A stretch of DNA of 64,000 nt from Kalmanozyma brasiliensis GHG001 (taxonomy: Eukaryota; Basidiomycota; Ustilaginomycetes; Ustilaginales): assembly GCF_000497045.1 (NCBI RefSeq), contig NW_015961951.1, positions 434,001-498,000 on the forward strand. Direction: 5' to 3'. The notes under the pieces were generated by a model. The model was not told where the DNA came from, searched no databases, and worked only from the letters and a program-made list of their open reading frames with translations. Below, piece by piece: positions 43,258 through 52,169 of this stretch (positions are counted from its first letter, which is position 1; each line of letters opens with the position of its first letter). A program made the translations under genes and the position numbers.

Positions 43258-43421
43258 GCTCAGAACACATTGCTGACCACACTGAACCTCTTCTCCTTTG
43301 CTCTCGGCTGCTTTGTTTCTCTCTTCCTATTCTGCTTTGTTTTCTCCTCTCTCCGTGCTCCAAAACGCTCATTTGATGCGAAAAAACGCAGATGGCATGG
43401 ATGAAGATCTCAAGGTCGGAA
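43255..43421 (+). repeat. Duplicate of AKR intron 3 / exon 4 junction
   Basis: About 167 bases match the reverse complement of 29066-29225 at high identity, with a few indels in the pyrimidine-rich part. The copy contains the 3' half of intron 3, a perfect block around the branch/acceptor region (ctccaaaacgctcatttgat), the acceptor AG, and the first about 30 bases of exon 4. It lies in the opposite orientation to the source gene. Both ends break off sharply inside the source gene. Confidence 0.85.
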
Positions 43422-43429
43422 GAAAGTGT

Positions 43430-43750
43430 TGTGAAACGAGTCTTGGCCCTGTCGGAATGTGTTCGGCTTTGTGTGGTCGCAGAGGCCGATATCGCCGCGC
43501 TGAATTTCAACTTCGGCTGTCAACATGCGAGGTGTCGGCCAACGTCACCAGCCGGAACGATATGCTCTGCCTGTTCTTGTCAGTCACCAAGACAGTGCAG
43601 CTTCGGATCTTGGCCCCTGATTTGAGGAGGGCCACCCTGACTGGTAGCCTTCGGTTTGATCTCGGATCCGCCGAACGCCTGTCCTTGTCTCAACCATTCC
43701 AGACCCTGAACATGTTAGGGCAATGTTTGTTTGAGCTGTTCCTCGAATGA
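43430..43750 (+). pseudogene. Short coding-like remnant downstream of the AKR fragment
   Basis: The plus frame ending at TGA 43748-43750 reads well-mixed protein (for example SVTKTVQLRILAPDLRRATL and GSAERLSLSQPFQTLNMLGQ), but it has no convincing start. Upstream it is fused in frame with the duplicated reductase intron. It is a likely relic with unknown parentage. Confidence 0.25.
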
Positions 43751-43920
43751 TCGCTCCGCCCTTGGCCGCTGACATTCGAGTCCAAGCCCTCGTTGGCTGA
43801 TTGCCACAGTCCAAGCTGTCCCAGTAGGAGCTTGCGATATAGATCAATTGCGTATGAGATAATGCAGAAACGCGACAATGAAAGAAAGATGCAACACCAA
43901 TACCGACCGAAGGGATATAC

Positions 43921-45168
43921 TCAACGCCCTCGTCCTCGCCAACGTGCCCGACCGCGCCCACGGAATCCCCCTCGAGCAGCGAAGAAACGACTCTTCGCGG
44001 TGCTGCTCGTCGCGCTGCTGGACCGCGTCTTGCTCGCTCTTGTGCCGCCTCGCGCCGTCGACGTCGACGAAGTCGGCTTGCGACCGCGGCTTGAGCTCGC
44101 CCTGCTTGAGGTCCCCACGGCGCCTTGAGCAGCTTCGCCTTCATCATCCTGCCAAGTCGTCTGCCAGGTCTTGCCACGAGTACCGCGCGCCGTCACACCT
44201 GCATTTTGCGGAGTCGAAGACTGTGAGGATGATGATCTGCCTCCAAACGCGAGTCGGTGGTAGATGTCACGCAGCTCTTGCGGCATGTCGCTGATCAGCG
44301 TAATGTGCTGCTGACCAGCCTGCGAGGGTGGGGAAGATGACACGTCGACCACATCGATTGGGTTCGGATTGTTTGCCTTTGCCTGCGCAGCCGGCGCTTT
44401 CTCGTTCGGATGGATGTTGGAAAGCGGTTTGAGAGGTCGACGGTCTGGAGGCCGATGCTGTGCAGCTGGTGTCTCGGGTGTCGATTTGTGCACGTCTTCC
44501 TGCGGACTCGAGCTGAATTGCTGTGACGGACTGCTACAGATAGCGTCGAGCTGATCCAGTAGACTTGAGCGGCTGCGCTTGGTGTTTGGCGCCGTTGACG
44601 CATCACTTTGAGCCCGAGCTTTCCAGGCTGATGCGAGAGAGGTTGTCGTGTCGCTGCCGCTCGCTACTACACGTGGTCGTGGCCTTGGTGGTTGTGCAGC
44701 GCCAGCTTGACCATCGATTTGAATGAAATCTTCCACCAAGTCGGTGGGTCGCTTCTGTCCCACCGAGATGAGCCATTCATCTCTGACGTACGGGGTTGCT
44801 TTGAATTCAGCTTGACTCCAGGGCTCGTTTTGTGCCGCTCCCTGGAAGTCGAAAGAGGAGGGAGGCTGCGGACGATTGGACCGGCTGGTCGAGCTTGATG
44901 GCTGGCCGCTCGGGAAGAGCTCGAGCTCAAGACGATTCTGCAGAGTGGAAGTTTCGGCGGTGCTGTCCATGATGGTGATTGGAATCGATGCCGTATTCTG
45001 TCTTTCTTCCGATCTTGATGCTGGAAGTGGTGACGGCTTGCGGAGAGGAGGAGTGACGATATCGGCGAAGGAGCTGTCGGCTTCGTCGACCTCTTCCCAC
45101 AGCGAAGCATCGCTCGACGCCTCTCGGGTTCGCCGCTCGTCTACGCCGCGAGTCATCCGAGCTGACAT
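43921..45168 (-). CDS. Hypothetical protein with Arg/Gly-rich C-terminus
   Basis: 415 residues, one exon, not recognised. The N-terminal part is acidic and Ser-rich. A short ordered-looking block lies near residues 110-150 (AEFKATPYVRDEWLISVGQK, then DLVEDFIQID). A Pro/Ser/Gln-rich middle follows, with a helical patch MPQELRDIYHRLAFGGR near 305. The last about 30 residues are basic and Arg/Gly-rich (GGFRGRGRARWRGRGR), like RNA- or DNA-binding RGG tails. There is no signal peptide or membrane segment. The Arg/Gly tail and nuclear-type charge pattern suggest nucleic-acid contact, which is inference only. The next gene is divergent, 493 bp away. Confidence 0.7.
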   Translation of the reverse strand: MSARMTRGVDERRTREASSDASLWEEVDEADSSFADIVTPPLRKPSPLPASRSEERQNTASIPITIMDSTAETSTLQNRLELELFPSGQPSSSTSRSNRPQPPSSFDFQGAAQNEPWSQAEFKATPYVRDEWLISVGQKRPTDLVEDFIQIDGQAGAAQPPRPRPRVVASGSDTTTSLASAWKARAQSDASTAPNTKRSRSSLLDQLDAICSSPSQQFSSSPQEDVHKSTPETPAAQHRPPDRRPLKPLSNIHPNEKAPAAQAKANNPNPIDVVDVSSSPPSQAGQQHITLISDMPQELRDIYHRLAFGGRSSSSQSSTPQNAGVTARGTRGKTWQTTWQDDEGEAAQGAVGTSSRASSSRGRKPTSSTSTARGGTRASKTRSSSATSSTAKSRFFAARGGFRGRGRARWRGRGR

Positions 45169-45661
45169 CGCTTTAGCCGAGTGATTGCATGCTGAGCTGC
45201 GCTGTATGTGGCTATCGAGAGAGGTGACCGTCCGATGGTGAAGCCATGCAAGTATCGCTGGTCAGTCACACTTTGCGGACCCGCCGAAAAAGTTGCATAC
45301 GCACACGCGGTACAGTCACGCCCTACTCAGAAGACGCGTTGAGTGCTCAAAAGTAACACTTGCTCGCTCGTGCGGGATTTCCGGCGAGAGTGGAGGTGAC
45401 TGCGCTTTATTTCTCACGCCTGCATGGCCTGCATACGCTCTGCAGCCGCTTGGGTTCGTTTGCTCGCATCCCGTCCTCTTCTTTTTCCTCCGTTCTCGCA
45501 TTCCGGATCACTACCAGCCACTCCTGCAGAAAGCCGAGCAGGACAGCATCGGATCGTACCGCTCATCACCCACCGCGCTGACAGCTTCTCATTGCGTCGC
45601 CTTCACTTCGATGACATAAGATACGCAGGAGCCTGGCTCCTAAGCCTCGCCATCCGGCAAG
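45169..45661. other. Divergent promoter region
   Basis: 493 bp between the RGG-tail protein and the WD40 gene, transcribed apart. C/T-rich stretches precede the plus-strand start. No gene is seen. Confidence 0.55.
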
Positions 45662-47939
45662 ATGGCGTTCCACTTCGCCTCGAAATCTGACCCATCTCCT
45701 CGGCGTACCATCTCATGGTCCATCAGCCATCAGCGAAGATGTCAGCTCGACGATCACTTCATCGACCGCCTCGACAAGACCGAAGTGCTTGGCGGCGAGG
45801 ACAGCCATGGTCATCACATCGGCCACACGGGATGTGTCAATGCCCTCAGCTGGTCTCCGTCTGGCCAGGTACTTGCCAGCGGAAGCGATGACCGCAATGT
45901 GGTGCTCTGGAAGCTGGATTCGGAACACATTCATCCCGTCGCCGAATCGTCCACGGCATCCCGCACTCGGAGCAGCAGCTCGGCACGATACAACGTCGGG
46001 GCCTCACGCCGTGATCGTCGCGAGCAGCCGTCTTCTTCAGCAGCGACACAAGAAGAGAGCGAGAGTCCTCAATCAGGTCCAGTAGAAGGGTACAGCGCTA
46101 TCACCGACGACGGTGGCATTGTTCAGGCCTGGCCACAGCGAAACTACCCCAAGATGGGGCTCGGGATGCTCTCGGCAAGATCGAAACAGGCCATCGAGCC
46201 AACATCTTCTCCGTCAAATGGGCACCCAATGCTTCCGAACGCCGTCTCTTCACCTGCGCTGGAGACTCTCACGTACGCGTCTTTGACATCAACTACATGT
46301 CATCGGGCTCGAGCCATGCTGGAGGAGCAGAAGGAGAGACACGCCGCTTGTCGTCCGGCCGCGAGTATAATGTATGGCCTGAGCACAGCGGTGCCTGCAT
46401 CCGGCTCTTCCGATGTCATCGAGGTCGAGCAAAGCGCATCTCAACAGAGGTGTCTTCTGACGTATTCCTGACGTGCGGCGAGGACGGCGATGTCCGTCAG
46501 ATGGATCTGCGTGTTCCGCACACCTGTCGCAGTCGAACAGGCGGCTCCTGCCCACCACCCCTTGCACACTATCCTTCCGTCCTCTACTCGCTCTCCGTCA
46601 GCAAACTCGAGCCATGGCTGTTCGCCGTTGCCGGAGAGTCGCCGCTCGCCTACCTCCACGACCGACAATGATCCCCAGACTCATCAAACGCGAATGGGCC
46701 ATGTCCCCCCCGGACGACGACGCGCAGCAAGACGCCCTCACCATGTGCGTACGAAGCTTCGGTATTCCACCCGGCGGCTTCGAGACACCTTGGGTCCAAA
46801 GTGACGGGCGCACAGCTCTGGTAAGCGACGCACCACCACCGACAAATCGTCGCCTTCTCATGGGCAACCGCAACAGCATCACCGCCTGCAAGATGAGCGA
46901 GCACAACGGCAGAGATCTGCTCGTCTCGTATTCGTCTGGCCACATCTACCGCTTTGATATTTACGACGAGCCAGGCGTGTTGCAGGCCAATTTGGAGAAT
47001 GTGCGCTTTTCGTCGGAGCAAGAAGGACGGTCGCGCTCGCCTGAGGAGGGCGCTGCGTCGGGATCACGGAAGGAAAAGGCAGTAGAGGACGACAATACGG
47101 ATCTGGAAAGGGGTCAAACAGATTCCCAGCGCGCAGGTGACGTAGTCGAGATGACGGATCAGGACACGAACGAGTCTGGTGGATTCGATTCCGACGATGA
47201 CGATTCCAACGCAATTGATGACGATGATGAAGACGATGCCGAAGACGATGATGCCGAAGACGACGATGCTGATGAAAACGACGACGACAACGACGACGAC
47301 GACGAAGGCTCCGTCTCAGACGAAGACCTGATGCAACTCCTATCCGAAGACTCGCAACAGCATCTCGGCTTCAGCCCGACCCACAACGTGCCCACTGTCT
47401 ACCCGCGCTCCGTCTACAAGGGCCAGTGCAACAAGGAAACCGTCAAAGACGTCGGCTTTGCGGGTGGTACCGACGCGTACGTCATCTCCGGTTCGGACGA
47501 CGGAAACTGGTTTCGGTGGGACAAGCACACCACGTCGATCCGCGGCATCTGGCACGGCGATCCGAGCGTGGTCAACGTCATGGCGATGCATCCCATCTTA
47601 CCGGTGTTTGCGATCTCGGGCATCGACGACAGCATTAAGATCTTTGCACCCATCACGGTGACGCCCTTCCCTCCCATCGAGCAAGACAGCGCCAGCGAGG
47701 ACGGCGGGAAGAAGAGGAAGCATGCGCAGGCAGATGCGCTGCAGAGCATCCGGGCGTTCAAAGTGGCCGATCGGCTCGCGGACAAGGAGGTCATCTGTAG
47801 GAGGAACGAACAGCATCTTGGACGCGATCTTGTCACTCCTGCGGCGAATATCCTCTGGCGTCTGCACCCAAGACTGCTCGGGTTGGAACTGGACGAAGAT
47901 GCGGAGCGCCAGATCGAGGGGGATTGCATTGTGATGTAA
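45662..47939 (+). CDS. WD40 repeat protein, DCAF8/WDTC1-like, frame broken
   Basis: Beta-propeller protein of the type that recruits substrates to CUL4-DDB1 ubiquitin ligases. WD repeats are seen as GHTGCVNALSWSPSGQVLAS, TGHRANIFSVKWAP, CAGDSHVRVFDINYMSSG, CGEDGDVRQMDLR and LFAVAGESPLAYLHDR. Past the break come LLVSYSSGHIYRFD, an acidic tract (about 47190-47320), AYVISGSDDGNWFRWDK and VVNVMAMHPILPVFAISGID. The coding frame changes twice. Between about 46077 and 46138 a 62 bp GT-AG intron could explain it, although the donor is poor. At about 46666-46669 the conserved text runs straight on from LHDR to MIPRL, but one base is missing, giving a TGA. That second change has no intron solution. Either the locus is a recent pseudogene or the assembly has a one-base error. 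Identity is strong; intactness is doubtful. Confidence 0.75.
47195..47315 (+). repeat. Asp/Glu-coding triplet array
   Basis: A run of gac/gat/gaa triplets encodes the acidic insert between propeller blades of the WD40 protein. It is a likely length-variable tract. Confidence 0.75.
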
Positions 47940-48150
47940 CCGCACACACTCCACAGGCTGCAATGGCGAGTTTGAGTCAACCGGATGTGGTGATGCGATC
48001 TACAGTAGAACAGCAACGGCGTGACATCGACAATGCAGCGCGACGACAATACCAAGAAAACGAGCGACCGAGAGATCAGCTCGGGCTGAAGCAGGTTGCA
48101 TGTGTACTCTCGTCTGGCACGCTAGTAGAATATTCCACGACATGGCTGGA
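47940..48150. other. Short spacer after the WD40 gene
   Basis: The 3' flank of the WD40 gene; no feature is recognised. Confidence 0.5.
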
Positions 48151-48159
48151 AAGGCAGGC

Positions 48160-48930
48160 CTTTGGTCATTCGATGCAATCTGAGTCTCGGCTCCTCAGCG
48201 TGACTGCTTGAGCAATGGCATCATCGCAGACCCTCCGGCCACAGGCAAGGCCTTGAAAGGTCTTGCCTCTTGCCTGTTGTGCAAGAAGCTGCGCAAATCA
48301 CCTTTTTCTTTCGCGAAGAAGGGCATCGCTGATCAGTACGTCAACGAGATTCATAGCATTGTGGAATGAAGTGCGAACGTCACCGTCCTGGACTGCACCG
48401 GCTCGGACTGGAACCACAAGAAAATCCGCAAGGACTACAGGCTCACCAAGGATCGTTGGCTCGCGGACACGATCCTCTTCAGTTCCCAGCAACTTCGTCG
48501 TCCCTAGCTCGAATGGAGCTCGCCAGGATATTCTTGCTTCCCACTCATCACAGCAATTTCAACGGCACGGTGGGGTTTGGCGAGCTCCAATACACGGCCT
48601 GATACAACACTGAAGCCTTCGAGAGGCAAGTCGATCTGAAGCGAATGTACACGATCGCTGTTTGTGCAATACCGAATCGAGCTCTTCAACGTTTCGCTGG
48701 TGTGCTCTCCCGTCGGCAAACTGGGCCTTTAGCGTAAGGTGGTTCCGTTTCCGCTGAACCACGCAGGATCGAGGTTGGAGGTCGACCAGGTCGCAAGGGT
48801 CAGAGAGGGAGTCGGACCAGTTGATGATGGTGGCAAAGCTTCCTACAAAGCAAGGGTCATATACACAGACGTCGTTTCTGAGCTAAACCTCGTTCGTCAG
48901 TTCCAGCTCAACACCACGCAGCAAACCCCA
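48160..48930 (+). pseudogene. Decayed gene, unknown family, several stops
   Basis: One plus frame reads protein from about 48200 (SNGIIADPPATGKALKGL, SFAKKGIADQYVNEIHSIVE). It meets TGA near 48367-48369 and continues in frame with VTVLDCTGSDWNHKKIRKDY and DRWLADTILFSSQQL to TAG near 48507. Further coding-like scraps follow in other frames (FNGTVGFGELQYTA, YNTEAFERQVDLKRMYTIAV, LNHAGSRLEVDQVARVREG and EGVGPVDDGGKASYKARV) up to about 48930. No introns account for the breaks. The family is unknown. It may belong together with the next relic. Confidence 0.45.
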
Positions 48931-48940
48931 CACAGTCATC

Positions 48941-49990
48941 ATGGTCTCGACGCGAGCCAACAAACGCGATGCTCCAGACGACAAGGACGACGAAGCAGCC
49001 TCCTCTACTGCTGACGTCTACACCGGTGTCAAGGCCACCTTGAACCGCAGGAAATACCTCGACTACTATCGTTTGCACGGTTCCATTGACGTCCTCGGAG
49101 GTCCAAACATCACAGTCGGCTACCGTCTCAAGTCAACCAGGACACGAGTCGGCAACCACTCTCCGGGTAGAGAGCCAGCCGTCTTTGATCTCAACACAAT
49201 GCAGAAGGCCATTGAGAGCAAGAAGGGGACGAAGCTGGAGGGGAGGTTCTTCGAACAGAACGAGATTTCTTCCTTTCGATCAACACGATTGCCTCATACG
49301 ATTATCAAATCGACTTCATTCGCGGCGTCGTGTCGCTGCTCACCCTCCGGCGGTCGCCTGGCGTACTCGCTTGGCCAAAACAGATGGTCTCAATGGCTCT
49401 TCGGCAATTATCGCAGAAGACCTCGAAAAAAGCGATCGCTGGACAACTCTGCGCAACATCCTTTGGGCTTTCTGCATGTTGCTGGACCTGCCGTGCACTT
49501 GGCGTCTCGATGGACACAGCACGCAGGTCTTCCACGACGAGGTCCTCCTCGACCAAACTTCATGGTGGTACAACTCCATCAAGAAGAGTCGATGCCCCAT
49601 CAGCATCATTCCGTTCCTTGGCGCCGCTGTGCCATACTGAGCGTGCTGAGCCTCGGGCAGGGTGCATCCCCCGTGAGCATGTGCAGGTTCCAGAGCGCGC
49701 ACGGCTTTCGTATCTCGCCCAAGAGCTGGCTCCTCCTCCTCGTGAAGCCTGAAGGGCACTCGACGCTGCTCCCCCGCCGAAACGCTCACGGTATGTCACG
49801 CACGACTGCGATCCGAAGCTGTCTGCGGCACTTGCAACAGATTAGGCCTCCTTATACCAGCCAAGGAGATGAGTTGTCTACTGTGGCAGATCGAGCGGCA
49901 ATGCAACTCGAAGAACGAGTGAGTCGAAAAGGACATTGTCTTAAGCGATTAAGTCACCCCAATGAGAAGCTGGGAGCGATGTTGGGCTGA
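48941..49990 (+). pseudogene. Decayed gene with two frame changes, unknown family
   Basis: An ATG at 48941 opens a hydrophilic N-terminus (MVSTRANKRDAPDDKDDEAA) followed by NRRKYLDYYRLHGSIDVLGG and AVFDLNTMQKAIESKKGTKL. At about 49255 the coding text moves to a second frame (RDFFLSINTIASYDYQIDFI, then LTLRRSPGVLAWPK). At about 49385 it moves to a third (NGSSAIIAEDLEKSDRWTTL, LWAFCMLLDLPCTWRLDGHS, ISIIPFLGAAVPY), ending with TGA at 49638-49640. Each change is what one lost base would cause. A further scrap with WLLLLVKPEGHSTLL lies at 49730-49775. The intact parent would have at least 235 residues. I know no matching family. There is no signal peptide. Confidence 0.5.
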
Positions 49991-50207
49991 GAGTCGGTAG
50001 GGAATCCGCACACGCCACGAGCATCTTCTGAGCCAAATGAATGTATTGATGCGATCTGGATCATCGTTGGCGTCGAAGAGGCGCTGAGACGAGATCAACA
50101 GAAAGAGATGTGCGAACTGATTGTCCCAACCGAGCGCGAGCTAAAACAAAGCCAAAAACCAAAGTGTGTCCATACGTAAACCCGACCCTAAACCACGACC
50201 GCCGCTC
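49991..50207. other. Short spacer downstream of the TRI14-like gene
   Basis: The 3' flank of the TRI14-like gene; nothing is recognised. Confidence 0.5.
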
Positions 50208-51287
50208 CTAGTTGAGCAGACCGTAGATCCTGTACAACGGGAACGTGGTCCTGCCGCCCTTGGCACCTTCACCAAAGTAAGCCCCACCGCCGTACACCTG
50301 GGTCTTGCCGTTGAAGCTGGCCTCGGTGACGACCGTTAGGGAGTTGGTCTTGAACTCGTCCCTTGTTGCGCTGCGGACAGTTGCGCTTCTCCACCTGTCG
50401 CTGCTCTGGAAGCGATACGTATTGGGAGCTTTAGCCGCAAACAAATTGCTCTTGCCGGCAATTTGGACAGTGTGGATCTTTTCGCTGCCGTCGGTGCTGC
50501 CGAAGTTGGCGCCTGTGAGGCGAACAGGGATGCCGGTGGGGTTGGGGGAGGAAAGGTCGAACGCGGTGAGTGGTCGAGGGCCGCCAAAGGCAACGAGCAT
50601 GTTGTCCTCGGGGATGAAGGCTACGCCTGTGTAACCCGGGCGTTGGGAGCCGTTGGACTTCTCGGAGTACCACGGCGTAATCGTCTTTCCATCGGGCGAG
50701 ACGCGCGCAATGGCAGGCATGCCAAGCGCAAAGACGACGTACGAGTTGTCCGCGTTATCCTGGGCGCTTGCCACGGGTCCAAAAGGTAACGTCCCCGTTC
50801 TGGACCTAAACGCTGACTTGACCCCTGAAAGACTGACACTCCATACAGGAGACGATGAGGAGCTAGCCGGAAGGTTGAAGCGATGGAAGCTCTCGGCTCC
50901 CTCGGGTCGCTGCCCACTCCCGAAGCGGAAAGCAGCCGAGTTCTTGGCAACAGCAAACAGCTTGTCTCCAGCAGAATTGATGGATAGACCCGCCATCTGC
51001 TGATCCCCATCCCCACTGCTCGACACGCCAGGGATGAGAAGATTGTAGTTGCTGCGCGTGGCAACGTTCCACACCGACACACGACCCTTCCACAGGTTGG
51101 ACTGGTAGAACAGGTTGCGTGCCTTGTCAAAGATGCAGTCCTCGGGATAGAGGTTCTTGACGTTGATGTTGATGGTGTCCGGAGGAGGGGCACGGGTTTC
51201 GAGGGTGATGGGGGAAGGGTGGGCGGTGACGCAGGTCGAGGAGATGGCTGCAAGCGCGACGAGGGCGGTGGTGATGCTCAGCTTCAT
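50208..51287 (-). CDS. Secreted TRI14-like beta-propeller protein
   Basis: 359 residues. The first ATG gives a clean signal peptide (MKLSITTALVALAAISSTCV, then an Ala-His-Pro cleavage region). The mature part starts INVKNLYPEDCIFDKARNLF and YQSNLWKGRVSVWNVATRSN, then GVSSSGDGDQQMAGLSINSA. This pattern matches, as I remember it, the TRI14 family first described beside the trichothecene genes of Fusarium, whose molecular role is unsettled. Regular YVVFALGMPAIARVSPDGKT-type strands suggest a six-bladed propeller like SMP-30/gluconolactonase. TRI14 relatives without a trichothecene cluster occur in many fungi, and no other cluster gene lies here. A secreted, possibly host-interaction, role is inference. 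The frame is open 10 codons further upstream but lacks an ATG. Confidence 0.65.
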   Translation of the reverse strand: MKLSITTALVALAAISSTCVTAHPSPITLETRAPPPDTININVKNLYPEDCIFDKARNLFYQSNLWKGRVSVWNVATRSNYNLLIPGVSSSGDGDQQMAGLSINSAGDKLFAVAKNSAAFRFGSGQRPEGAESFHRFNLPASSSSSPVWSVSLSGVKSAFRSRTGTLPFGPVASAQDNADNSYVVFALGMPAIARVSPDGKTITPWYSEKSNGSQRPGYTGVAFIPEDNMLVAFGGPRPLTAFDLSSPNPTGIPVRLTGANFGSTDGSEKIHTVQIAGKSNLFAAKAPNTYRFQSSDRWRSATVRSATRDEFKTNSLTVVTEASFNGKTQVYGGGAYFGEGAKGGRTTFPLYRIYGLLN

Positions 51288-52169
51288 GGTGGGCGGTGGT
51301 GGTGTTGATGAATTCAACGACGAGGAGAAGGCGTCGGAAGGAGTGTACGAGGTTCTTATACCACTGGTGAGAGAGGGAGGACAAGGTCAAAGGGACCAAG
51401 CGCAAACGGAACGTGTATCCGCTCCAACACAAAGGTACACACACACCGTCCAACGCAAGCCCAGCTGCAGCCGGGCGGGGTGGGTCGTACCCACACGCTT
51501 ACCTTCCCGTCGATCCCCCCACAAAGCCAATTTCCCGCGTCTGTTTTGACGATCGCAAAGATTCTCAGGCACCTTCTTTCCAACTCCGACCTCACAATAC
51601 GGTTTCAGAGCGGGTTCCCTTCCCCGTCCCATTCTACCGAGCGGTCGACTGAATGCTTGCTTGCAAGGGACACAAGGTGAGACTCTTCTTGCGCATCATA
51701 GTTGACCTGCTCACAATGCAGGGCGAGTCGGTCAGGGGCGGTGTGCAGGCTCTTCACAAAGGAGTTTGGCGCCTTGTATGCGAGAGAAGGGATCGACGCT
51801 GCGTCTGGACCCTGAGCGTGGACCCGGCTCGGCTGGGCTGATGCAGCTGACATGCCTCGTGGCTCGGCGCGCCGGAATGCTTCCTTTCTCAAAACTTAAA
51901 ATCGAGTCTCCGCACACTGCTAACCGCTCACGATGGAGTGTCTTGCTTCACAAGCCGGTGCGCCGCCCTTCTCGTGGTGGCGATCACGACTCGGCGGTTG
52001 ACATTGCACAAGGCTCCACGCTTCAGACAAGTTGTCACGCCACCGCCGCAAAAGCGGATGGTCGACCCTCTCAACGCCTCTGTCGCGCCTCCTGCCCTGA
52101 TCTTGTCAGACGATGAGCTGTTATTGAACGTATCGTCGTTTCCGAAACATGTGCACCACTGTCGGAACG
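51288..52169. other. Intergenic spacer, TRI14-like gene promoter side
   Basis: 882 bp upstream of the TRI14-like gene and downstream of dcc1. Only short frames without resemblance to known proteins; no RNA gene is seen. Confidence 0.5.

Larger units (their letters stand above)
41583..43920. other. Degraded 2.3 kb spacer
   Basis: The first about 800 bp hold the bZIP leader and promoter side. From about 42.4 kb on, coding-like scraps appear on both strands along with a copy of the aldo-keto reductase intron 3/exon 4 junction; these are listed separately. I find no intact gene. Confidence 0.5.
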
